In this document: positions 1 to 5,715 of the stretch, piece after piece
Position numbering within the stretch: position 1 is the first letter of the stretch
How the letters are laid out: each line of letters opens with the position of its first letter
Source: Actinomycetota bacterium
Lineage (GTDB): Bacteria > Actinomycetota > Actinomycetes > Nanopelagicales > Nanopelagicaceae
Direction of reading: 5' to 3'
Length of the DNA: 8,040 bases
Assembly: GCA_010032125.1 (NCBI GenBank)
Contig: RHAU01000023.1
Span: 1-8,040, forward strand
Notes under the pieces: model-generated
The model's input: the letters and a program-made list of their open reading frames with translations, nothing else
The model's database searches: none
What the model was told of the DNA's origin: nothing
Translations under genes and position numbers: made by a program

Positions 1-6
1 CCAGTA

Positions 7-26
7 AATAAGCAATAAGTAATAAG
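7..26 (+). repeat. Three tandem AATAAG heptamers upstream of tig
   Basis: The hexamer AATAAG occurs at 7-12, 14-19 and 21-26 with an exact 7-base period (seventh base C, T, C), and it ends directly against the tig ribosome binding site. This is seen in the sequence. Whether it has a role (an unstructured A-rich translation enhancer, a protein site, or chance in an A-rich leader) cannot be told from the window. The region further upstream is outside the window. Confidence 0.5.
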
Positions 27-27
27 C

Positions 28-33
28 AAGGAG
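28..33 (+). promoter_or_regulatory. Shine-Dalgarno of tig
   Basis: AAGGAG lies 4 bases before the GTG at 38 and supports that GTG as the translation start. It follows directly after the heptamer repeat. The spacing is slightly short but the match to the anti-SD is strong. Confidence 0.75.
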
Positions 34-37
34 TCTC

Positions 38-793
38 GTGAAAAGCGCCGTTGAATCTCTGTCGCCAACTCGAGTCCGCATTTCAATCGACGTAGATTTC
101 AAAGATCTTGAGCCACACGTTCAAGCGGCATATCAAACAATCTCAGAGCGCGTAGTCATTCCTGGTTTTCGTAAAGGAAAAGTTCCTCGCCAGATGATTG
201 ACCAACGCGTGGGACGCGGAACTGTTTTAGATGAAGCCATTAATAACGCTTTGCCAGTTTTTTACTCTCAAGCAGCTCGAGAGAATGACGTTCTCGTCGT
301 TGGTCGCCCAAGCGTTGATATAAAGGAATTGAAAGACAACGAGCTTGTTAAATTTGAAGTCGAAGTTGATATTCGTCCTGAAATAAAGCTCCCTGATTTT
401 TCCAAGATAGATATTAAAGTTGATGATGTCTCAGTCTCTGATAAAGATATTGATGAGCAAGTCGATTCACTTCGCATTCGTTTTGGAACGCTGACAGCTG
501 TCGAAAAAGATGCAGAAACCGGGGACTTCGTCACGATCGACCTCGTTGCACGTGTCGATGGAAAAGAAGTCGAAGGCGGAACTGCAAACGATATTTCCTA
601 TGAAGTGGGCTCTAACCGGATGATTGATGGCCTCGATGGTGCTCTCGTTGGAATGAAAGTGGGAGAGAAGAAGACATTTGCCACGCAGCTCGTTGGCATG
701 AAAGAGGGCGAAACGGGAGAGGTCGAAGTCGAACTCAAGGCGGTCAAGAAACGCGAGTTACCTGATCTCAACGATGACTTCGCAAAGTTGTAG
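38..793 (+). CDS. tig: Trigger factor, truncated: N-terminal and PPIase domains only
   Basis: Trigger factor is the ribosome-associated chaperone and prolyl isomerase that meets nascent chains at the exit tunnel. The 251-residue frame has the ribosome-binding signature GFRKGK at residues 43-48. An FKBP-type PPIase domain spans about residues 160-242, with GDFVTID at 162-168 and GLDGALVGMKVGEKK at 198-212. It then reads RELPDLNDDFAKL and stops at TAG 791-793. Family members are usually about 430-470 residues, so the C-terminal SurA-like chaperone domain is essentially absent. The gene's extreme 3' end is still present just after the stop in another frame (see 790-912), which indicates an internal deletion of very roughly 140-180 codons and not a natural short form. 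Start: GTG at 38, fixed by AAGGAG at 28-33. Identity is very secure. Whether the truncation exists in the cell is open. Confidence 0.93.
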   Translation: MKSAVESLSPTRVRISIDVDFKDLEPHVQAAYQTISERVVIPGFRKGKVPRQMIDQRVGRGTVLDEAINNALPVFYSQAARENDVLVVGRPSVDIKELKDNELVKFEVEVDIRPEIKLPDFSKIDIKVDDVSVSDKDIDEQVDSLRIRFGTLTAVEKDAETGDFVTIDLVARVDGKEVEGGTANDISYEVGSNRMIDGLDGALVGMKVGEKKTFATQLVGMKEGETGEVEVELKAVKKRELPDLNDDFAKL

Positions 794-912
794 CACGCAC
801 CAAGGGACTGGCCGTCGTACTTGAGCGAGTAAAAGTCACGGATGCTTCCGGTAACACCGTGGACCTCTCAAAGCTCACAGCAAAACCGACCGAAGAGACC
901 ACGGCCGAATAA
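790..912 (+). pseudogene. tig: 3' remnant of trigger factor gene, out of frame with the 5' part
   Basis: Read from GTA at 790 in the frame shifted by +2 relative to the upstream gene, this gives 40 codons, starting VARTKGLAVVLERVKV and ending PTEETTAE before TAA 910-912. Actinobacterial trigger factors end in this style: a helix with an ARxKxLAVVLE-type sequence, then a TDxxGNxVDL segment and a short acidic tail. It has no start codon or ribosome binding site of its own and is best read as the severed end of tig. The junction with the 5' part lies around 787-793. Its exact position cannot be set without an intact homologue. The missing length should equal 1 modulo 3. Confidence 0.82.
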
Positions 913-1012
913 CGCTCTGCCCTGAGCGAACAGAGCAGAAAATTTCCAATTCGAGGAAGCAAAACCCCGTTCGTAGCGTTAGGGTCACTACATAACGCAA
1001 TTCAGGAGGACA
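913..1012 (+). other. tig-clpP1 spacer with small inverted repeats
   Basis: This 100-base spacer starts right after the tig remnant stop. GCTCTG at 914-919 can pair with CAGAGC at 931-936 over an 11-base loop. Alternatively CGCTC at 913-917 can pair with GAGCG at 924-928, and the two pairings exclude each other. Neither is followed by a T-run, so this is not a standard intrinsic terminator. CATAAC at 991-996 matches 4 of 6 bases of a -10 box, without a convincing -35. A clpP1P2 promoter would be expected here from family knowledge, but I cannot place it with confidence. Confidence 0.35.
1004..1009 (+). promoter_or_regulatory. Shine-Dalgarno of clpP1
   Basis: AGGAGG is a perfect anti-SD match. 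It is followed by tandem GTG codons at 1013 (3-base gap) and 1016 (6-base gap). Spacing favours GTG 1016 as the start actually used, which would shorten the protein by one residue. The ATG at 1037 is 27 bases away from the SD and is unlikely. Confidence 0.75.
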
Positions 1013-1630
1013 GTGGTGGAACTCAATACCCCGCATATGGCGACTTCGGCCGCCGGCGGATTGGACGATCAGGTTTATAACCGACTTTTGAAGGAACGAA
1101 TCATCTTCTTAGGTTCGGTCGTGGAAGATTCCATGGCAAACGCAATTTGCGCACAGATGCTCCTCTTGGCTGCAGAAGACCCTGAGAAAGATATTTACCT
1201 CTACATCAATTCACCCGGCGGATCGATTTCTGCGGGTATGGCTATTTACGACACCATGCAATACATCAAGAATGATGTTGCAACTGTGGCAATGGGCCTT
1301 GCAGCATCAATGGGCCAATTCCTTCTTTGCGCTGGTGCGCCAGGCAAGCGATATTCATTGCCACATGCACGCATCATGATGCACCAACCTTCAGGCGGAA
1401 TTGGCGGAACCGCGTCAGATATCAAGATTCAAGCTGAGCAGATGAAATTTACAAAACATAAGATGGCAGAACTTATCGCGTTCCATACCGGCCAGAAAGT
1501 AGATGTCATTACTTCGGATTCAGATCGTGATCGTTGGTTTACAGCTGAAGAAGCGAAGGAATATGGCTTTGTAGATCACGTTGTTAAGTCTGCAGGACAA
1601 GTTTCCGGAAGTGGAGGAACAGTTCGATGA
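1013..1630 (+). CDS. clpP1: ATP-dependent Clp protease proteolytic subunit ClpP1
   Basis: This is a serine peptidase subunit (family S14) of the cytoplasmic Clp protease. In Actinobacteria two different ClpP rings assemble into a mixed ClpP1P2 tetradecamer fed by ClpX or ClpC. The 205-residue protein carries the full catalytic triad: Ser99 in GLAASMGQ, His124 in MMHQPSGG and Asp173 in DSDRDRW. It also has the oxyanion-region INSPGGS at 65-71. Length is normal for the family. The sequence is closer to mycobacterial ClpP1 (SDRDRWFTAEEAKEYGFVDH-like end) than to ClpP2. Start is GTG 1013 or the adjacent GTG 1016, which is better spaced from AGGAGG 1004-1009. The stop overlaps the clpP2 start by 4 bases (ATGA), so the two subunits are probably translationally coupled, fitting a hetero-oligomer. 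Confidence 0.97.
   Translation: MVELNTPHMATSAAGGLDDQVYNRLLKERIIFLGSVVEDSMANAICAQMLLLAAEDPEKDIYLYINSPGGSISAGMAIYDTMQYIKNDVATVAMGLAASMGQFLLCAGAPGKRYSLPHARIMMHQPSGGIGGTASDIKIQAEQMKFTKHKMAELIAFHTGQKVDVITSDSDRDRWFTAEEAKEYGFVDHVVKSAGQVSGSGGTVR
1613..1618 (+). promoter_or_regulatory. Shine-Dalgarno of clpP2 inside clpP1
   Basis: GGAGGA within the last codons of clpP1, 8 bases before ATG 1627. A strong SD plus the ATGA overlap gives clpP2 both independent initiation and coupling. Confidence 0.65.
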
Positions 1631-2247
1631 CCGTTCAAGATTTCACTAATCGATACGTACTTCCCACAATCGAGGAGCGCACTTCCTACGGATATAAGCG
1701 ACTTGATCCTTACACGAAACTTTTCGAAGAGAGAATTATCTTTTTGGGACAAGGCATTGATGACACCGTTGCAAACGATGTGATGGCACAACTATTGACC
1801 CTCGAATCTATGGATCCTGATCGAGACATCATGATGTACATCAACTCACCAGGTGGATCTTTCACAGCATTGACTGCAATTTATGACACGATGCAATTTG
1901 TTCGACCCGATGTCATGACAATTTGCTTGGGACAGGCTGCCTCTGCTGCTGCAGTTCTTCTTGCTGGCGGAACAAAGGGCAAGCGTTACGCGCTCGAACA
2001 TTCACGAATCTTGATTCACCAGCCGTATAGCGAAGGTGGCGGACAAGGTTCTGATATCGAGATTCAGGCTAAAGAAGTTCTTCGTATGCGTGAACTTTTG
2101 GAGATTATGCTTTCGAAGCACTCGAACAAGTCGAAGGAAGATATCGGCAAAGATATTGAGCGCGACAAGATTCTTACCGCTGCTGAAGCGGTTGAGTACG
2201 GTCTTGTCGACCAGATTCTTGCTAGCCGCAAAGCATCAAAGAAGTAA
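1627..2247 (+). CDS. clpP2: ATP-dependent Clp protease proteolytic subunit ClpP2
   Basis: This is the second ClpP subunit of the paired actinobacterial Clp peptidase. The 206 residues include the triad Ser106 (GQAASAAAVLL), His131 (ILIHQP) and Asp180 (IERDKIL), so it is predicted to be catalytically competent. INSPGGSF lies at 72-79. The N-terminal stretch YVLPTIEERTSYGYKRLDPY and the GQAASAAAV active-site segment are features of mycobacterial-type ClpP2 and differ from ClpP1 next door, so this is an ancient paralogue pair and not a recent duplication. ATG 1627 is set by GGAGGA at 1613-1618 and the 4-base overlap with clpP1. It is followed after an 86-base spacer by its partner ATPase clpX. 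Confidence 0.97.
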   Translation: MTVQDFTNRYVLPTIEERTSYGYKRLDPYTKLFEERIIFLGQGIDDTVANDVMAQLLTLESMDPDRDIMMYINSPGGSFTALTAIYDTMQFVRPDVMTICLGQAASAAAVLLAGGTKGKRYALEHSRILIHQPYSEGGGQGSDIEIQAKEVLRMRELLEIMLSKHSNKSKEDIGKDIERDKILTAAEAVEYGLVDQILASRKASKK

Positions 2248-2333
2248 TTCCTCTCAGAGCGAACAACTATCTCCTGCGGTTCGCGCTGCTTGAGATTTAC
2301 GATTAGTGCCTTCCCTAATGAAAGCAGGCGCTC
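2248..2333 (+). other. clpP2-clpX spacer with two inverted repeats
   Basis: GCGAAC at 2259-2264 pairs with GTTCGC at 2279-2284 over a 14-base loop. Closer to clpX, ATTAG at 2302-2306 pairs with CTAAT at 2315-2319 over 8 bases. Neither stem is followed by a T-run, so a terminator is not supported. The spacer could hold an internal promoter, a processing site or an operator. The 9-mer GAGCGAACA at 2257-2265 also occurs at 924-932 in the tig-clpP1 spacer, in both cases 10-12 bases past a stop codon. Confidence 0.35.
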
Positions 2334-3623
2334 GTGACTCGTATCGGTGAAAGCGGCGATCTCCTTAAGTGCTCCTTCTGTGGCAAAACGCAGAAGCAAG
2401 TAAAGAAACTTATCGCCGGTCCAGGCGTCTACATCTGCGATGAATGTATTGACCTTTGCAACGAGATTATTGCTGACGAGTTATCGGAAGCATCTGGCCT
2501 TGGTCTACAAGAGCTGCCTAAGCCACAAGAAATTTACGAATTCCTTGATCAATATGTCATTGGCCAAGATCGCGCAAAGAAGTCGCTCTCAGTCGCTGTT
2601 TATAACCACTACAAGCGAATCAAATCTGGCGACCGCCGCCGCGAAGACGGTGTAGAAATTGCAAAGAGCAACATTCTTCTCCTTGGCCCAACTGGCTGCG
2701 GAAAAACTTTGTTGGCACAAACTTTGGCACGGATGCTCAACGTTCCTTTCGCAATCGCAGACGCTACCGCTCTCACCGAAGCAGGCTATGTTGGCGAAGA
2801 TGTTGAGAACATTCTTCTCAAGTTGATTCAAGCCGCTGATTTCGATGTAAAGAAAGCAGAGACTGGAATTATTTATATTGATGAGATCGATAAAGTGGCT
2901 CGCAAGAGTGAGAACCCTTCAATAACGAGAGATGTCTCGGGTGAAGGTGTGCAACAAGCACTTCTGAAGATTCTTGAAGGAACTACTGCATCAGTACCAC
3001 CCCAAGGCGGAAGAAAACATCCGCATCAAGAATTTATTCAGATTGACACAACAAATGTCCTCTTTATCGTCGGTGGCGCTTTTGCCGGCCTTGAGAAGAT
3101 TATCGAGGGACGAAAAGGAAAAGCCGGTGTTGGATTTAATGCTGCACTGAAATTAGCGAGCGATAAAGACAAAGTTGATCCATTTGCAGATGTCATGCCC
3201 GAAGACCTGCTGAAGTTCGGAATGATCCCTGAGTTCATTGGCCGACTTCCAGTTTTGACCTCTGTTGAGAGTTTGGATCGAAGCGCTCTACTTCAGATTT
3301 TGACTGAACCTAAGAACGCTCTGGTAAAGCAATATCAGCATCTATTTGATATGGACGATGTTGAACTTGAAATCGCAACCGATGCACTTGATCTAATCGC
3401 AGATCAAGCAATCGCCCGCGGAACTGGTGCACGTGGACTTCGAGCAATCATGGAGGAAATCTTGCTTCCAGTGATGTATGAAGTGCCAAGCCGAAAAGAT
3501 GTCGGAAAAGTAATCGTCACTGCTGAGACCATTCGCGAGAAGGTTTCACCGACCTATGTTGAGCGCGGACCAAATAGCGTGAAGCGTTCTACGAAACAAC
3601 GCGGCGAAGAGAAGAGCGCGTAA
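2334..3623 (+). CDS. clpX: ClpX, ATP-dependent unfoldase subunit of Clp protease
   Basis: ClpX is a hexameric AAA+ unfoldase that recognises tagged substrates and threads them into ClpP. The 429-residue protein is full length. It has an N-terminal zinc-binding domain with Cys13, Cys16, Cys35 and Cys38, then Walker A GPTGCGKT at 118-125, the pore-1 loop GYVG at 151-154 and Walker B with Asp183-Glu184 (IIYIDEID). The pore-2 segment RDVSGEGVQ is at 199-207. A ClpP-docking loop reads GVGF at 265-268 in place of the classic IGF. The arginine finger is Arg304 in PEFIGRLP, and sensor 2 is GARGLR at 365-370. Start is GTG 2334: an in-frame TGA at 2319-2321 leaves no earlier start, and the only SD is a weak AGG at 2326-2328. 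Partner genes clpP1P2 lie immediately upstream. Confidence 0.97.
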   Translation: MTRIGESGDLLKCSFCGKTQKQVKKLIAGPGVYICDECIDLCNEIIADELSEASGLGLQELPKPQEIYEFLDQYVIGQDRAKKSLSVAVYNHYKRIKSGDRRREDGVEIAKSNILLLGPTGCGKTLLAQTLARMLNVPFAIADATALTEAGYVGEDVENILLKLIQAADFDVKKAETGIIYIDEIDKVARKSENPSITRDVSGEGVQQALLKILEGTTASVPPQGGRKHPHQEFIQIDTTNVLFIVGGAFAGLEKIIEGRKGKAGVGFNAALKLASDKDKVDPFADVMPEDLLKFGMIPEFIGRLPVLTSVESLDRSALLQILTEPKNALVKQYQHLFDMDDVELEIATDALDLIADQAIARGTGARGLRAIMEEILLPVMYEVPSRKDVGKVIVTAETIREKVSPTYVERGPNSVKRSTKQRGEEKSA

Positions 3624-3644
3624 GCGTCGGTAGGATTCCGCACT

Positions 3645-5186
3645 ATGTCGGAATTATCTTCATCATTCTCACCAGCGGAAATCGAAGCTCCGCTATATAA
3701 GAAGTGGGTTGATGCTGGTTATTTCAATGCCAACTCAAATTCGGATAAGCCTGCTTTTTGTATCGTCATTCCGCCGCCAAATGTGACCGGCAGTCTTCAT
3801 ATCGGACACGCTCTCGATCACACACTTCAAGATCTACTCATTCGTATGAAGCGCATGAAGGGATTTGAGACGTTATGGCTTCCAGGAATGGACCATGCCG
3901 GAATCGCCACTCAAAATGTGGTCGAAAGAAAGTTAGCTGAACAAGGAAAAACTCGTTTTGACTTTGGTCGCGAAGAATTTGTAAAGAAAGTGTGGGAATG
4001 GAAAGCCGAATCTGGCGGCGCAATCTTGGGTCAAATGAAACGCCTCGGAGATTCCGTCGATTGGTCGCGTGAACGCTTCACAATGGATGAGGGTCTTTCA
4101 AGATCTGTCCTCACGATTTTTAAGCGTCTGTATGACGAAGGATTGATTTACCGGGCTGAACGAATCATCAACTGGTGCACTCGTTGTTTGACTGCGCTTT
4201 CGGATATTGAAGTGGATTACCAAGATATTGAGGGTCAGTTTGTCCAAATTCGCTATGGCCGCGAGGGCGAAGATCAGATCTGGATAGCTACAACGCGACC
4301 CGAAACAATGTTGGGCGATGGCGCTGTTGCTGTTAACCCCAACGACGATCGCTATAAACACATGATCGGCAAGAAAGTTCATCTTCCATACGTAGACCGA
4401 ATGATTCCGATTGTTGCTGATGAATTAGTGGATCCAGAGTTTGGTACCGGTGCCGTAAAGGTGACTGCGGCCCACGATCCAAATGACTTTGAGATGGCTT
4501 TGCGCCATAACGTTCCCATGATTGTGATCATGAATGAAAAAGGAATCATGGAAGGAACTAATACAAAGTTTGATGGTATGGATCGCTTTGAAGCCCGCAA
4601 AGCAGTAGTTGAAGAACTTCGCAAAGATGGATTGCTGGGTTGGGAGAAGCGTCCTTATGTTCATAGCGTTGGACATTGCTCGCGTTGCAACACAATCGTC
4701 GAACCGCGACTTTCATTGCAATGGTTTGTGAAAGTTGCACCACTTGCCAAAATGGCTGGCGACGCAGTTCGAACTGGCAAAGTGAAAATTTCACCTAAAG
4801 AGATGGAACCTCGCTATTTCGATTGGGTCGACAACATGCATGATTGGTGCATCTCGCGACAGTTGTGGTGGGGACATCGCATTCCGGTTTGGTACGGACC
4901 AGATGATGAAGTCAAAGTTGTTGGACCTGATGAAAAGGCTCCGGAGGGTTGGCGTCAGGATGAGGATGTTCTTGATACATGGTTTTCATCAGCCTTGTGG
5001 CCATTTTCAACTCTAGGTTGGCCAGATAACACCGATGATGTGAAGAAGTTTTATCCCAACTCCGTTCTTGTTACCGGTTATGACATTCTCTTTTTCTGGG
5101 TTGCGCGAATGATGATTTTTGGACTTTTTGCGATGGATGGCAAAGAGCCATTTAAAGTCATCGCTTTGCTTTATGGACTTCTTTAA
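3645..5186 (+). CDS. valS: Valyl-tRNA synthetase, 5' part only; truncated before KMSKS
   Basis: ValRS charges tRNA-Val and edits mischarged threonine. This frame of 513 residues begins at ATG 3645, 8 bases after TAGGAT (3631-3636), 21 bases past clpX. It has the class I signature HIGH at 52-55 after PPPNVTGSL. It has cysteine pairs typical of the family (WCTRC, HCSRCN). The CP1 editing domain includes TTRPETM at 216-222 and HDPNDF at 277-282, and DTWFSSALWP lies at 444-453. After ARMMIFGLFAMDG and FKVIAL (to residue 508) an intact enzyme would continue HGLVRD and reach KMSKS about 15 residues on. Here the frame reads five foreign codons to TAA 5184-5186. Normal length is about 860-880 residues. 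As written the protein lacks KMSKS and the anticodon-binding domain and should be inactive. The missing 3' end resumes at 5171 in another frame. Confidence 0.93.
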   Translation: MSELSSSFSPAEIEAPLYKKWVDAGYFNANSNSDKPAFCIVIPPPNVTGSLHIGHALDHTLQDLLIRMKRMKGFETLWLPGMDHAGIATQNVVERKLAEQGKTRFDFGREEFVKKVWEWKAESGGAILGQMKRLGDSVDWSRERFTMDEGLSRSVLTIFKRLYDEGLIYRAERIINWCTRCLTALSDIEVDYQDIEGQFVQIRYGREGEDQIWIATTRPETMLGDGAVAVNPNDDRYKHMIGKKVHLPYVDRMIPIVADELVDPEFGTGAVKVTAAHDPNDFEMALRHNVPMIVIMNEKGIMEGTNTKFDGMDRFEARKAVVEELRKDGLLGWEKRPYVHSVGHCSRCNTIVEPRLSLQWFVKVAPLAKMAGDAVRTGKVKISPKEMEPRYFDWVDNMHDWCISRQLWWGHRIPVWYGPDDEVKVVGPDEKAPEGWRQDEDVLDTWFSSALWPFSTLGWPDNTDDVKKFYPNSVLVTGYDILFFWVARMMIFGLFAMDGKEPFKVIALLYGLL

Positions 5187-5707
5187 CAAAAGAAGAGTCA
5201 CTCGTCATTGCTTCTTGGCCGAAAGTAACTCCAGAATTCAAAGGTGAAAAGGAGCCAGCAGAAGTCGTCGCTGGTATTCAACGTCTCATCACGGAAATTA
5301 GAAGGTTTAGGAACGAGCAAGGAATTAAAACATCGGCTCGCATCCCAGCGAAGATAACGGGTCTTAAAGGTCCTATTGCACATTATGAATCTTCAATACG
5401 TTTCTTAGTTCGTCTTGATGAACCAGGCTCTGATTTTGCCGCTGGAGCAAAAGTGGAAATTGATGAGTACGAAGTTCACTTTGATCTTCGCGGAAGCATT
5501 GATGTGAAAGCAGAAAGAGCTCGGCTCTCGAAGGACTTGGTGACTATCACCAAAGATAGAGAGACCGCTCGCGTCAAGTTAGAGAATGAAAACTTTATGG
5601 CGAAGGCTCCCATGGATGTCGTGACAGAGATTCGCCAACGATTCGAATTCTGCGACGCGGAAATCGAACGCATCAACGCACAACTTGCTGCGCTCCCTCA
5701 AGAATAG
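5171..5707 (+). pseudogene. valS: 3' remnant of valyl-tRNA synthetase gene, out of frame
   Basis: From TTA 5171 to TAG 5705-5707, 178 codons in the frame shifted by +2 relative to the 5' part encode the end of ValRS. LWTSLTKEESLVIASWPK matches the segment closing the anticodon-binding domain. A stretch about RLITEIRRFRNEQGI follows. The last ~85 residues (from 5453) are the C-terminal coiled-coil tRNA-binding arm, rich in Lys, Glu and Arg, ending IERINAQLAALPQE. The 5' and 3' parts together give about 686 residues, so some 175-195 residues are missing, including KMSKS and most of the anticodon-binding helices. No plausible start precedes GTG 5453, where GGAG at about 5444 is probably coincidence inside coding sequence. 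Independent translation from there is possible in principle but not supported. Confidence 0.88.
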
Positions 5708-5715
5708 TTTTAGAT

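Noticed and set aside
780..800. Programmed frameshifting to join the two tig parts
   Set aside because: A frameshift would fuse the ends but would not supply the 140-180 missing residues of the chaperone domain. I see no slippery heptamer with a downstream structure. A deletion explains both facts.
913..940. Intrinsic terminator after tig
   Set aside because: The stems are only 5-6 bp and are followed by AGAAAATTTCC and not a T-run.
1013..2247. clpP1/clpP2 as a recent tandem duplication
   Set aside because: The proteins differ strongly at the N terminus, active-site flanks and C terminus, and each matches its own actinobacterial subgroup. This is the normal ancient paralogue pair.
2036..2293. 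Open frame over the end of clpP2 on the plus strand
   Set aside because: It overlaps clpP2 in another frame and its translation is low in complexity and unlike any family I know. Other alternative-frame and minus-strand open frames (for example 2064-2399, 4098-4794, 5862-6200, 6296-6824) are shadows of clpP2, valS and folC for the same reason.
2318..2350. Ten-codon upstream reading frame (ATG 2318 to TGA 2350) across the clpX start
   Set aside because: There is no clear ribosome binding site and the peptide has no recognisable attenuator features. Such short frames are common by chance.
5160..5190. Programmed frameshift (CTTTAAC-like run) or intron/intein at the valS junction
   Set aside because: Introns and inteins add sequence, whereas here sequence is missing. 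The TTTAAC run at 5182-5187 lies after the junction and would not restore KMSKS.
5453..5707. Independent small gene of 84 codons starting at GTG 5453
   Set aside because: It is plainly the C-terminal coiled-coil arm of ValRS, and the same frame continues upstream to 5171 with ValRS-like sequence. The GGAG in front is coding sequence.
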